This document shows, piece after piece, positions 33,786 through 45,210 of a stretch of DNA of 64,000 nt (positions within the stretch are counted from its first letter, which is position 1; every line of letters starts with the position of its first letter). The position numbers were made by a program, and so were the translations under genes. This DNA comes from Sceloporus undulatus (lineage: Eukaryota > Chordata > Lepidosauria > Squamata > Phrynosomatidae): the NCBI RefSeq assembly GCF_019175285.1, contig NC_056524.1, positions 6,882,837-6,946,836 on the forward strand, given 5' to 3'. Below the pieces are notes generated by a model. That model ran no database searches and was not told the DNA's origin. It saw nothing but the letters and a program-made list of their open reading frames with translations.

Positions 33786-33964
33786 TCTGAATGATCAAGC
33801 ACCATATCTAGATTCAGACTAAGTTGCAGAAACTGACTTTCACTGGTTTTCACTGAGCCCGTTTTATTATTATAATTATATTTATAATTTAATAGTGCTC
33901 AGTGGAAACTGGTGAGAGTCAGTTTCTGCATGTTGTCTGAGTCCAGATGTGACACATGATCAGG
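33786..33964. repeat. Long-armed foldback element with AT-rich loop
   Basis: The left arm up to 33862 ('cagaaactgactttcactgg', 'ttttcactgagc') and the right arm from 33897 ('gctcagtggaaactgg', 'gagagtcagtttctgca') pair over roughly 70 bp. The loop is AT-rich (about 33866-33893). Confidence 0.75.
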
Positions 33965-34554
33965 AAAGGTGGGGAGAAGGAAGGCCTGCAAAACTGGTGG
34001 TCATAATTTTAAAAATTATGCTGATTTTATAGGAATTTGACATTCTAAATCCAGAAAATGAGCTCCGATTTCCTCCACCATGCACAATGTTTTCACAACT
34101 TGGTTTAACAATTTTGTGTTCTAATATATGCCTGAGTGAAATTATTCTGCAAAGAATTACCCTGCAAAGCGTAAGAAAGGAGTTAAAGCCTTCTAAACAT
34201 TTTAAGTTGCCGATATGAAACACAAAAATCTGATCAAAAGCACTAAAAGAAACAGCCCTAAAATATGAGCAGCCACACTGAATCAAAGTTGAGCAACAGC
34301 TAAATTGATTAAAAATATCAATTTTGTGAAAAAACTGTGTGCGATAGGATATTTTCATTGTGTTTTTCAAAGTCAGCATGCCAAAATATTGAAATATTGA
34401 AAAAAGTTTTTTGTTTGTTGCAGGCCTGTGTTATTATTCACATTTTTACTGTCAACATGTTAAATTGCTTTAGCAATAACACACTAGTCAAGTATTAGGA
34501 TCATTTTCTTTTATTGTTAGCACTCCTCATTCCTCTCTGTAAAATCTGAGTCGT

Positions 34555-35570
34555 TATCACACCAGTCTACTGTCTTGACACAATTATGCTAATTTAAGAA
34601 TGAAAGTATGCCAGTTTGGAATCATTTCTTATCACACTTTCCCCCTTGATAGTGTTTTGGTGATCCATCTTGTGATCTGATTTCACACTCCCAAATAATG
34701 CCTTCCAGGAAAAAAGATGGGAATTAATTCTTGTGACTGCCAACTTCTTCCCAAAGCTGGCTGCTGTGTGAATGTTCACACAGTAGCCAGTTTTGGGAAG
34801 GGGTTGACAGCTGCAGTTGCTGCAATGGGGAGAAGGGAAGAGAAGCAGAATCATTCACACTGATACCACCTGACTGCCTGGGAAGCAGAACTGCAGCGGA
34901 AGGAACCGATTCCATGAAGGCAGTAATGGAACAGCAGCAAGATTGAGAGCCTATTGATGGGTATTGCCTGTCAATGGAAAGGTGCACTACTGAAACAAAT
35001 AGAATGCAAGGCAGCAGCAGAATGGACAAAATGCCATCTGATAAGTACTGTCCAGTGGCATCCCTGTGCTTGGTGTCATCTCCTGTCGCCAAACACCTCT
35101 CTTGCCAGCAAGACCATTGCTTGGGGTGATGGTGTTGCTGCTCTGGATGGCTGTTTGGGATCCAAATGGCTGCCCAGAGGAGCAGCCATGCTGGATCCCA
35201 AATGAAAGGCATACATACCCTAAGCTGCACCCACTGCTTGGGAGCATGCTGTAGCATCTGATGGTTGTTTGGGATCCAGCATGGGTGATCAGGGGAGAGA
35301 TGCACCAGACCCCAAATGAAAGGCACCACTTCACAGCAGCTGCTGCAGGGTAGTGGTGCTGTAGTTCTGGATGGGCATTTGGGGTCTTGCATGGTTGGTG
35401 GGCAAGCAAGAAAGGGACATGGCCCCTTTTCTTGCTTGGCAAGCTGCCACGCAAGCCCCACCAGGTATACACCCCCACAGTCACATCCCCACATCTTTAA
35501 GTGATGCCACTGGTATCAGCCAAAGACACTTTTATCCTGCTAAAATTCTGCTTCTCTAGCTGGTGTAATA
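34555..35570. mobile_element. Inverted-repeat DNA element of about 1 kb
   Basis: The left end 'gttatcacaccag' and the right end 'ctggtgtaataaag' are inverted. The left 150 bp also occurs at 58492 and, reversed, at 8613. The interior (about 35120-35400) holds three degenerate direct units of roughly 130 bp ('ctggatggctgtttgggatcc' and variants), which keep a long minus frame open by chance. No transposase is recognised. Confidence 0.6.
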
Positions 35571-35734
35571 AAGTCCCTGGAAACCATTGTTGTGTTTCTT
35601 GGCAGCAACCATCTTGGCTAGCTATGGTATACCACAGACAGGCATGGAGAGGTATATTTCATTTTGGGAAATAGTGGGCTGATTTAAGCTGCCCTAGTCT
35701 TTGGTAATGCCAGGAGTTCCCTGGGAATGTTCAC

Positions 35735-35800
35735 ATGCATCTGAGGAAGGAGACTCAAGTCTATGAAAGCTCACGCTACCAACTTCTTTCTTTCAGGTAG
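35735..35800 (+). repeat. Unclassified interspersed repeat D
   Basis: 'catctgaggaagg...gtctatgaaagctcacgctac...ttctttctttcag' is shared with 52785 and, reversed, with 10682. Confidence 0.55.
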
Positions 35801-35857
35801 TTTCAAGGGGTTACAAAATCCCTTTGCATACAAGATCTCAAGGGCTGTCTATACTAT

Positions 35858-35980
35858 AGTTTTTTTTCTGAGTTGTTCGGGCTATATGGCCATGTTCTAG
35901 AAGAATTTATTCCTGACATTCCTACCACAAAGTATTGGGTCCATAAGAGACATCTGGAAGGCTCAAGCAATGCAAATGCC
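35858..35980. repeat. Foldback family A, left half
   Basis: It has 'gttgttcgggctatatggcca', 'ttctagaagaatttattcctgaca', then a diverged end. Confidence 0.6.
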
Positions 35981-36331
35981 ATGGGGGGGATGCTGTATAG
36001 GTGCGCATAAGCACATATCAGTTTATCTGCTTATCTGTTATCACTTTATCTAACAACACTTGTCTGCATTTGTGCATCTGCTGGCTGTTAGTGATGGCAC
36101 GGATGCATGGGCTGATACATCACCAGCTGATACCTGCCAATGAGAGTCCTGCCAATACCTGCCAATGAGAGTGTGACAACTAAGCAGAAATATGTATGTG
36201 TGCATCCTTGACAGACAGATAAAAAATAAGAATGCAGAGCATCCAATGTTGTATGGTCTGCAATCATTTGGGGAAGCTTGCCATTTCACACCAAAGCAAC
36301 CTGATCTGCTAACTATTTGCCATAATAAAAT

Positions 36332-36358
36332 CTTTCTTTCTGTCTGTCTGTCTGTCTG

Positions 36359-36394
<36 letters not shown>

Positions 36395-36397
36395 TCA
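36332..36397. repeat. Compound microsatellite (TCTG)n(TTTC)n
   Basis: TTTC units, five TCTG-type units, then about ten TTTC units, all perfect. Confidence 0.95.
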
Positions 36398-37094
36398 ACA
36401 TGACCTCTGGATGGGGGAAGTGTATAGCTGCTTAACTGAATTTGCTGTGAATAACTTATTACAGCACAGACAAGCTGCAGAGTCGCTGCAAATCTGGAAA
36501 ATGCAAGACACCCCAGATTATACTATATGTATAGATAAGATCTTATTTGCTTCTTGCACAAGCAGACTGTTCAAGACATTTTGCTGTCTGAGGCAAAGAG
36601 CATAAGGCAATCCTTCCCATTCTTTGCACAACAGAAAACTGGAGCAGAAATCAAATCTTTTCTCAACCTTGGCAATTGGGACAGCATTCTCTATTATATC
36701 TGAAGGCAGCAGGCTAGCTTAGGTTGTGGTACGGATGAATCCTTTCCAACAACCTGCAACCACCTCTTTGTATTTGGTGCCTCAGGTCACCTCCTCACCT
36801 TACCTAATGGTAGGGTCAGACCAGCTATGTAAGAAGGCATTGCAAAGTAGCGAATGTAAGAAGCGACTGGAGAATTGCCCCTGAATTAACCTGCTTTCAT
36901 TCTGTCCTCAGTGTATATATGTAAACTATTTGGCTTCCTTCCATTATTTATCCAGTTTTATTATTGTTATCATGAAATAGCAGTAAAATGAACCTGCAAA
37001 TAGGAAGCTTTTGATTACAAGTTGAACTTGGGAGAAGTTAAAACTTTTGGATAACAATTCCCAGAGTCCCTCAGCTCAGCCAGCATGGGCACAG
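36398..37094. other. Unassigned intron sequence
   Basis: Nothing recognised. Confidence 0.4.
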
Positions 37095-37129
37095 AAGGAC
37101 TTCACTGTTCAAAGCTCTTCTTCAATTCT

Positions 37130-37671
37130 ATTTGTTGTTAGCTGCATTCAAGTGAACTCTGGCTCATGGCGGCCCTGTGGATGAGACACCTCCAAGGCTC
37201 CCTATCCTCCACTGCTCTGCTCAGGCCCTGCAAACCCATGCCTGTGACTCCCCAACTGAGTCCATCTATCTGGCATGCGGTCTTCCTCTCCTTCTTTTAC
37301 CCTCTCCTTTTCCTAGCATTATTGTTTTTAATAGTGATCCTTGCCTTCTCATTATGTGGCCAAAGAACGACAGCCTCAATTTGATCATCTTGGCTTCCAA
37401 GGAGAGTTCTGATTTGATTTGTTCAAGGACCCATTTGTTTGACTTTTTAGGTGTCCATGGTATCCTCCAGCACCACATCTCAAATGGGTTGATTTTCTTT
37501 CTATCTGCTTTCTTTACTGTCCAGCTCTCACGTCTGTTCATGGAGAAGAGGAATACAGTGGCCTGGATGATTCTGACTTGACTGCTCAATTGTATATCTT
37601 TGCTGCTCTTTAGAAGCCTTTCCAGCAATTTGCCTATCCACAGCAGACTTAAGGGCATTAAATTCATACCT
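37130..37671 (-). mobile_element. Bov-B (RTE) LINE fragment with open C-terminal frame
   Basis: The minus frame 37679-37266 encodes RTE/Bov-B blocks: ESWTVKKADRKKINPFEMWCW, VLEQIKSELSLEAKM, LSFFGHIMRRQGSLLKTIML and GKGEGKRRRGRPHAR. About 130 codons remain open. 5' truncated. Confidence 0.88.
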
Positions 37672-37925
37672 GCCAACATTTGTCAGATGAAAACAAGGAC
37701 ATGTTTGGTCAAACAATATCACAGCATGGGCAAGATGGCAAAATCTATTAATGAGGAAAAACACACAAGCTAGGAGAGGCTGCAGCAGTTTGCTTTTGCC
37801 TGAGCCTACTGGAAAGGGCAAGACTCCTCTCCTTTCCATGCTGCTGAGTTGATTGACTTCAAACAACTTTTGCATTTTAAAACTCAGCTTGCAGCAACTG
37901 AAGTAAGCTGAGGACAAAGGGAGGA
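37672..37925 (+). repeat. Interspersed repeat X, copy 2
   Basis: 'ccaacatttgtcagatgaaaac', 'gctgcagcagtttgcttttg', 'cttgcagcaactgaagtaagc'. The last block is also in copy 4 at 61955. Confidence 0.65.
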
Positions 37926-37937
37926 TGAGAGAGGTCT

Positions 37938-38143
37938 AACCCACATTGCAGAAATAACACAGTTTGACATTGCTTTAACTGCCATGGTTATGGAATTTAG
38001 TGATTTGTAGTGTTTGAGATATCTGGCCTTCTCTGTCAGAGAGCTCTAGTGCCACAAACTACAAATCACAAGATTCCATAGCATTGAGCCATGGTCATTA
38101 AAGTGGTGTCAAACTGCGTTATTTCTGCAGTGCAGATTAGACC
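37938..38143. repeat. Palindromic MITE B, complete
   Basis: Arms 'cattgcagaaataacacagtttgaca' and 'gtcaaactgcgttatttctgcagtgcag' enclose the usual centre ('gagatatctggccttctctg'). Confidence 0.85.
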
Positions 38144-38994
38144 AGAGAAACCAAGACATTTTAACAGCAGTTGAAAAAGTGAAGGACAAAGGTTTAATTG
38201 TCACTATCTCGGCTGGATCAGGACAGTAGGAGGGTATGTAGATTTTGCATTTTATAGCCTCTTCCAAATTGCTCCTTTCCTGGCCAGGAAAAGAAAAAGT
38301 TGGGGATAAGATAGTAAACACTGGAATGCAATGATTTGGCAACAGCATCCTTTGGATTCCTTCTCCAAAGGCAGCAAACAGAAGATGGGAATTCCAGAGC
38401 ACAGGTCTGGCTCACGCAGATTCCTAGAAGAAGAGTTGATCTAAGATAACTTTAGGGATGGAATGAATATTCTGTTATTCATTTCCTGGCCCAAAGTTGA
38501 GTTTCCTGGCACCCAGGAAACCCAGTTGGGAAGAATAGCACAGTAACAAGGATAATGTACAATTTTCACCCAGTATTCATACATCACAATTTCTGCCCTG
38601 GGAAACTATTCTGCGGAGAAATACACCTGTATGAAAAGTACATTTCCATAAAAACATTATTTCCAGATATCCACTTTGTATGATGTATGTACAAAATTAC
38701 AATTTTTGTGCAAGGGTTTTTTTAAGTGCAAAATTGCTGCGTTTTGACAGATTATAGCAACCGTATACAACAAAACCCCACACGCGAATCTCTGGAAACA
38801 GCACTTTTTTGTGCAAAACATGACAACTCTCATACACACACACACACACACAAACAACATGTACATTTCTGCACAGAATATTTTCCCAGAACACTTCAGG
38901 GTGTTATATGTACCAGGCAAGAAATGGTCAGAAATGTTCTTTTTTTTCCCTCCACACCAGGGAGAAAAAAATTGCAATTTATGTACCCCCCAAC
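38144..38994. other. Unassigned intron sequence with a (CA)n run
   Basis: A (CA)n microsatellite lies at about 38832-38852. No exon or named repeat. Confidence 0.4.
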
Positions 38995-39345
38995 TGTCCA
39001 AATTTGACAAGGACAATCATGATTGTCATCCCACTTTTTCAGCTGCTTTAAAAATGTTCCAATTTCTCTCTCTTCCACCCACTTGCCTTCTTTGTCCTCG
39101 CTTTATTTCAATTGCTGCAAACTGAGTTTAAAGTGGAAAAGTAGCTTGCACTCACTTAACTCAGCCAGGGAACGGGAGGAGAGGAAGGGGCTGCATCTCA
39201 CTCTTCCCAGTAGGCTCAGGCAAAAGCAAACTGCTGCAGCTGCACCTAGTTTGTCTGTACTTCCTCATTAATGACGTTTGCATTCTTGACACATTGTGTT
39301 CTTGCTTGGCTGCACGTGTTCTGGTTTTCCTCCGTAAAACGTCGG
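38995..39345 (-). repeat. Interspersed repeat X, copy 3
   Basis: Reverse complement of the family: 'cttcccagtaggctcaggcaaaagc', 'atttcaattgctgcaaactgag' and 'catcccactttttcagctgc'. Confidence 0.65.
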
Positions 39346-39477
39346 AAGGGAGAAATTACTTGTTTGTGAGAACAAAACAAGTCAAATTTTTACATCGCTA
39401 CAACTAGTTGTACCCACACCCCAGTCTTATGCAGCTGGGTCCCAATTCTCCAGGAAGTGCTCTTGCATGGTCATGGG

Positions 39478-39580
39478 TGTGTATGTGTGCCTTCAAGCTG
39501 CCTGTTGATTTGTGATGACTCCATACATTTCATAGAGTTTCCTCAAAGCTTGGTTGCAGTAAAATGCAAAAGCATTTCAC
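39478..39580 (-). mobile_element. 5S-type SINE tail fragment
   Basis: 'gtgccttcaagctgcctgttgat', 'gatgactccatacatttcatagag' is the reversed tail seen at 53318-53553. The 5S-like head is absent. Confidence 0.55.
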
Positions 39581-40587
39581 ATGATTTCAAGATCCATTAA
39601 CAGAGACGATTGCCTCTTCTGGCCTCCTGTTCCAGCCGCCTTTCTGGCTCAGAAGACAATCTAGTTTAACAATCTGGTTTAACGAAACTTGAATCTCTTA
39701 ACCTCCCTTTGTCCTCCCAATGCTCCGTAATCATAATAAGAGGGGAGAGAGGGAACAGACTTAGAATACACTGCCTATGCCCTGCCTTTCATTTTTTCCC
39801 TAGAAAGAGATGTGAGATCTTTTTGGCCAGGAAAGAAACTTTAACTGTGCAGAATGGGCCCCAAGGCCCAAAGAATCTGGTGGGTCTTGGAATCTGGGAA
39901 TCTTTAATTCAAGGCTGATGACAGGCAGGAGGCAAGCATCAGAATTAGATGTCCATGGATGGGAATGGCACAAGGGTTGGCTTTTGAGCATGATTTGCTA
40001 AGAGTGTGTGTTTTTCCTGGTGCAAAAAGTATATACAGTACTGAAAATTAAAGAGTTGTGAGTTCAGGAATGTGTTTTGGGGACCATAAGTGAATCAAAC
40101 ACACTTTTCTTCCATTGCTAGTTAGCTCCAAACATTCATCCTTTTATCAACAGAGCATGGAAAAGTTCTTTTTCAGGAGGAGCAGGAGGACTCCAGTACC
40201 CAGTATTGTACATCCCGAATGGCCAGATGCTGGGAAATGTAGTCCAAAAAAGAGAGCTTTTCTAAGTTCATTCAATGTGTGTAAGTGTCTATGAAATGAC
40301 TGGATTGTTGAACAGCAGATAGCAAGAAATCCTAGCTGATCTATACCCGAGTCACCCAATCTACAGAAGATAACATCAAACCTGGGATGACTGCAGACAT
40401 AACACTTAAGAGTCAAACTACATGGGATGACGTTCATGGTGGTGCTGGATTTCCTTTCCAAAAAAAGCATGCTTAAACTATCCACTATTTAGAGGCGTCA
40501 TTAATCAAAACATTTTCCTGTACAGTTGCACAACAGTCCCAGTAATGGGTTGCTTTTTAAAATGAATCAGCCAAACCAAGCTCTTAC

Positions 40588-40678
40588 CATTTCACAGAGT
40601 GGCGCTGCCATGGGCCGGTAGGTTGAGATGCCACCATTCAGCACTGCCAGGAAGAAGTAGAAGTGGAATTGCATGGCT
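40588..40678 (-). CDS. LRRC32: LRRC32 (GARP), first coding exon with signal peptide
   Basis: On the minus strand an acceptor (CTATTCTACAG) is followed by AGCC and an ATG at 40674-40672, then 29 codons (40674-40588), then the donor GTAAGA. They encode a secretory leader with hydrophobic core FHFYFFLAVL and the start of the N-terminal cap, ending PLCEM. Joined to the next exon (RNMDALC) this gives Cys-x8-Cys, the same spacing as human GARP. Phase 0 on both sides and this spacing make the assignment strong. The acceptor right before the ATG implies at least one further non-coding exon upstream. Confidence 0.9.
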
Positions 40679-41500
40679 CTGTAGAATAGAGGAAAAGGAA
40701 TGGTTAGAGAGCAGTGGAGTCCAGGAGGAATTGAAGAAGGGGGGGTCTCATACCAGTGGGGTGGATAGTCCATTCTGGGTTTTCAAATTTAGTACAAATT
40801 TTGGGTGCTTCTCATGTTTGCAAATTGGCCAAGGATGCAGTTGCCCTGTGGCATCAGCGACATTTTTAATGCCATAATTCCCAACTGCATCCCATAAGAA
40901 AATGTATCCTGTCAGGGGTAAGTCACTCTTTTTTGCCATGCAATAAGGTCCTAAGTAGTTTACACAACAGTTACCTAGATTTACTCATCCATAATGGCTT
41001 CACATTCATGATGGTGACTTAGGGGCTCAATAGGCCACTTCTTTACTAGCCAGATTGGGACCACGGCAACCTCACACCGCGGCCCCAATCTGGCCTTTCA
41101 AGGGTGCAAAAAGGAGCTGCAAAAAGTGGAGGAGCATCATAACGCTGCACGCCGTGTGGAGAGGCACATGGAGTTATGGTGCCCTGGGACGGGGTCAGGG
41201 CATGCGTCATCTGGACGCGCTGCCCTGACTCCACCCCTAGGTCAGCTTTTTAGATACTATTGCCATGATTGCAACACCCTCCCTCTGCAACTTTTACTTT
41301 ACTACTTTATCATTTGTATGTAGAGAAGGAGGTCCATTCTGACAGGAACTGGAGTGCAAGTTTAGGAATCTCATTTCTTCAGGCTGCCATGGTTCATCAG
41401 GCATTAATATTCACTGTTCAAGAAAGGAGAATTAAGAATGGATTTGAGTACAGTGGATACAGGCTAGTGGTCTGATCCACTAACTTGGGGATGTTGGGGG
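40679..41500. other. LRRC32 upstream intron or flank, unassigned
   Basis: No named repeat or exon. 40920-40950 has an isolated 'gcaataaggtcctaag', reminiscent of a CATAG-family right end. Confidence 0.35.
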
Positions 41501-41504
41501 GAGT

Positions 41505-41645
41505 GCAAAGAGACTTGTGGAAGCTTAAAGACTAACCAGTTCTATCAGGCATAAGCTTTTGTGGACAGCAGCCTATTTGCATCTGATGATGGGAAACCAT
41601 GGAAGCTTATACCCAATAAATCTTGCTTGCAGGTGTGGAGGGAGT
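41505..41645 (+). repeat. Unclassified interspersed repeat F
   Basis: 'gacttgtggaagcttaaagac', 'gcataagcttttgtgg', 'catctgatgatggg' and 'cttatacccaataaatcttg' is a common amniote repeat-type text, whose family I cannot name with certainty. Confidence 0.5.
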
Positions 41646-41884
41646 AGCATCTGGTTCCTGGGCTACTTTTTGTGGACATTTTCATAAAATATGGACATTT
41701 TCAAGGGCTCCCAAACTCAACTCCTTAAAAAATAAATCAAGAGATATCCCCCTCTAAAATAGTCCCAACTGCAGCAAAATGGCCTGTTACCAAGGGATTA
41801 TTCACACTGCAAAAATAATCCAGGATGAATCCGGGTTAAATCTCAGTTGTTCACATGCATCCTGAATGCACCTGATTAAGTTTG

Positions 41885-41962
41885 GCTGCCATGGCTGAAC
41901 TGGGATTTGATTCTTGATTTCCCAGGGTCCAAGTCCAACACTCAAACCACTACACCACCGTG
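41885..41962 (-). mobile_element. Sauria SINE head fragment
   Basis: 'tgccatggctgaactgggatttgattc' and 'caacactcaaaccactacacca' are the reversed head. Confidence 0.7.
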
Positions 41963-42143
41963 GCTGCTAAGTAGGGTCAGCCCTGGTTAATAGTTGGATG
42001 GGGGACCTCATAGGCTATATTTCAGAGGAAGGAACTAGCAAAATCACTTCTGAGTGTTCCTTGCCTAGGAAAACTTTATGAAATTCATGGGACTGCTCTA
42101 AGGCAACTTAAAGGAGAGGTGGGAAATATAAATAAAATTATTA

Positions 42144-42191
<48 letters not shown>
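41963..42191 (+). mobile_element. 5S-rRNA-derived SINE
   Basis: 'ctaagtagggtcagccctggtta' and 'gttggatgggggacctcata' follow the 5S rRNA internal promoter region. The body 'gaaggaactagcaaaatcac' and 'atgaaattcatgggactgc' follow, then an (ATT)n run at 42140-42191. Confidence 0.75.
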
Positions 42192-42465
42192 GAGGCACAT
42201 GAACACATGCAGCAAATCAACCCTGAACTCTTCCTAGGATACAAGATGACTAAAGTAGAAAAGACAAAATGAGGCAAAGGTAGAAAGCAGTAGGAGAAAA
42301 GGAAGATCTGATTTCAGCTAGATAGATTTAAGCATGGTAGCCATGGTCCTGAGTTTGCAAAATCTGAGCAGGGCTGTCGATCACAGGGAGACCTAGAGAT
42401 CTTTTATTCATAGGGTTGCCATAAATTGAAGTTTACTTGATGGCACATAACAACAACAAAGTATA
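42192..42465 (+). mobile_element. Bov-B (RTE) LINE 3' end
   Basis: 'caaatcaaccctgaactcttcc' to 'agggttgccataaattgaagt' and 'gatggcacataacaacaacaaa' match the RTE C-terminal and tail region in forward orientation. Confidence 0.75.
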
Positions 42466-42474
42466 ACCTTGCAT

Positions 42475-42700
42475 ATAGTTTATTATTATCTGTTAAAATA
42501 TTTAGATCCCACCCTTTATCCAAAGATCTCAGGGTAGTATACATTCAAACCATTCTTACAAATTTCAAATAGTATAAAGTATTTTTTAAAAAAGCTGAAA
42601 TCATATTAAACAATTAACAAAATTAAAAGATTGATTTAAAGGGTTTAAATAGTTTTAAATGGTTTAAAGTGAATTGTAAGCATGTGCATCGGAGAATTTT
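42475..42700 (-). mobile_element. LINE 3' tail, family uncertain
   Basis: 'atttagatcccaccctttatccaaagatctcagggtagtatac' is the typical tail of a CR1/L2-group LINE in reverse. An AT-rich stretch follows. Confidence 0.5.
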
Positions 42701-42891
42701 AAAAAACTACACCTTGGTTGCACTACGCCACCTAATTGTGAAAATGTTCAACTCAAAAGCTCAATGTTCAGTGGCGGACATTTGTGCACAAAGCACAAGG
42801 TTATGCATTGATGTGTAATGCCTGCTTATGCCCATCTCTGAGCAATGCAACTGCACTGGATCCAGGAGGGCAATTTACATCCCCTGTGACT

Positions 42892-43130
42892 GTGATGTTG
42901 TTGTGTAGCTTCAAGTTGTTTCCAACTTATGGTGACCCTGAGGCAAACCTATCATGGGGTTTCCTTGGCAAGATTTGTTCAGAGGAGGTTTGCCATTGCC
43001 TTCCCCTGAGGCTGAGAGGGTGTGACTTGCCCAAGGTCACCCAGTGGGTTTCGTGGCCAAGCTGGGAACCAAACTCTGGTCTCCAGAGTCATAGTCCAGC
43101 ACTCAAACCACTATGCCACACTGGCTCTGT
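42892..43130 (-). mobile_element. Sauria SINE, full length
   Basis: From 'gatgttgttgtgtagcttcaag' to 'ccactatgccacactggctc'. It is well conserved and probably younger than most copies here. Confidence 0.88.
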
Positions 43131-44033
43131 AGACTGCCAAAAATCCCCCAAAGCGTAACAAAAGGAAACAAAACTAGAAGTACTGGTTATGAAAAAGAAA
43201 ATAGGGAAGTTTTTAAAACAAGGCCAGAGTGCCCTGCAACCTATTTAAGTCTAGCGGCTTTTAGACTTCTAAGAACTTCATTCTGAGGTGAGCAAAGGAT
43301 ACAGTGTGGTGAGGTCATCTATTGCCCCATAGCTGCCCACTGCTAACATGCAACAAAATGCCAAAGTGGCCAGTTTTTCCCTTGCCTTCCAACAGACTTT
43401 GAGCCACTCCTGTGCCTACACAGATCTATCTAATGTGTGATGGTGTTTTTTGTTGTTTTTTTGTTGTTGTTGTTGTTGTTGTTGTTGTTGCTAAGAAGAG
43501 GCTGAAAGGACATGCAAAGACTGTGGCCAAGTCAAGATTCAAATCCACATCTTTGACATACTCTCAAATTCAATTCTCCCTCACATCTCAACAATATTAA
43601 GGCAATAGATTTCACGGGGAGAATAAGATGAGCCTGAAAGGCAAAGACATATCTTCTTGTCCAGCATCCTGCTGGCCCTAGTAGTCAACTAAATGCTTCC
43701 AGGAAATGGATAGCCAGAACCTTAGGGCAAATTTTTTTTGCTCATGATGACTTGTAAGTAACTGGTATCTCATGACATGATACAGGATTGATGAACCTGC
43801 AGGCTGCAGGCCAAATGTGACCTATGGAGGTCAATGATAGTCTCCCCCTCTTGTACAGAAAAGTTCCCAAACATATTAGGTGGCTTATCAGTTAGAAAGG
43901 TGAGCAGAGCTGGTGGCAGCAGAGGGGATACCACTGTTATTACCCATCAATGATCACAAATAACAGCAGTATTCCCAGTGCCAGTTTAATTCTGCCACTA
44001 CCATTCCTTTTTCAATCCAGAAGGGCTAGAATA
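43131..44033. other. Unassigned sequence with a (TTG)n run
   Basis: A (TTG)n microsatellite occupies 43460-43490. No exon supported. Confidence 0.4.
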
Positions 44034-44232
44034 ATAGAATCATAGAACTGGAAGAGATCCCAAGGAGTCATCCAGTATAATCCCCTACCATGGAGGAATA
44101 CACAGTCAGAGCACTCCCTACAGATGACCATTCAGCCTCTTTCCGAAAAACTCCAAAGGAGACTCCAAGGCAGCCTATTCTACTATTGAACAGCTCTTAC
44201 CATTAGGAGGTTCTTCCTAATGTTTACATTGA

Positions 44233-45139
44233 GGTCATTCCCACTTACAGAAAAATCCAAATCTCGATTTGGCTCTGCTCCGCTATGCCAAATCAATTCC
44301 AAAAGGCCCCTCATCCACATATGAATGGGGACCTTTTGGAATTGCTGTTATTTGGCATGGACCTTCATCCCCGTTTGTTGGCCCCTCTCCCGGCCTCTGC
44401 GCTCCCTCCCCCAGCCTGCCCATGGCACCTTCCGCTCTTGACTTGGCTCCTTTCCCAGTTGGGTCTGAGGCTGAGAGAGTGTGACTTGCCCAAGGGAGGG
44501 AGGTGGCTCAGTGAAGATTTGAGGAGGAGGAGGAGGTGCCCACCACTGTCTCCCCCAGTCCCTTCCCCCATCCCCCCCGCCTGAATCACCACCGGACAGT
44601 GAGAAGGAGTAGTAGGAGGATGGAGGCGAGGCCGGGTGGAAGGAGCACGGACACTGGGGAATGGAGATGGGAGGAGGAGGAGGGGAGACTGTTTTCTGCT
44701 CCAGAGAATAGGGTCACACCCAGTGACACCTTTTTGGGTCCTTTAAAAAAAAACAAAAAAACTAATAGCAAAATCGTTAGAATGGCTAAGCAGCTATATG
44801 TTTCTACAAATAATTGCTTTGCCAATCTATCGCTTTTGCGCTTAGTTTTATTTGTTTTTTTTAAAAGGACCCAAAAAGGTGGCACTGGGTGTGTGTGTGA
44901 CATTTCTGGGGATGGACGACACACGCACCCCTGCCATTTGTCCCTCCCCTTTTAAAAAGATCGATTCTGATCTGGAGTTCCCACTCTTAGGGATCACATC
45001 AGAATTGATTTTTTCCAAAAGAACCACCAAAAACTGGCTACCAAAATACCTCAGGCTTTTGGCGTTTGCTCCACATTTTTTCCATTGGAATTGATCCAGT
45101 GAGGATTGGGATCTATTTCCAGTGGGAACTAGGGGCACA
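44233..45139. mobile_element. hAT-like palindromic element, about 0.9 kb, nested in CR1
   Basis: The 8-bp repeat TACATTGA flanks it (44225-44232 and 45140-45147), the length usual for hAT transposons. The ends 'tcattcccacttacag' and 'ttccagtgggaactagggg' are inverted. The centre is a hairpin with arms at about 44720-44765 and 44843-44890 ('cctttttgggtcctttaaa' and inverse). No transposase frame. Confidence 0.6.
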
Positions 45140-45210
45140 TACATTGAATCAGGATTTGAGGCTTATGGAATCTCTTTTCCTGTAGCTTGATTCCATTGTT
45201 CCAGGTCCTA

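Larger units (their letters stand above)
27631..40587 (-). other. LRRC32: LRRC32 intron between the two coding exons
   Basis: The donor is GTAAGA (40587-40582) after codon 29, and the acceptor is TTCTGCAG ending at 27631. The intron is phase 0 and 12,957 bp long. It contains CR1, Sauria SINE, Bov-B and several foldback elements, listed separately. Confidence 0.85.

Noticed and set aside
34724-35494. 256-codon open minus frame
   Set aside because: It lies wholly inside an inverted-repeat element, is built on degenerate tandem units, is Trp/Pro/Cys-rich without domain order, and has no recognised homology.
44380-44700. GC-rich segment as a possible promoter or CpG island
   Set aside because: It lies in the hAT-like element nested in CR1 and includes a reversed SINE scrap. 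CpG content looks modest.
44536-44955. Overlapping plus and minus frames of 110-140 codons
   Set aside because: They fall inside the hAT-like palindromic element; the two strands mirror each other because of the hairpin.
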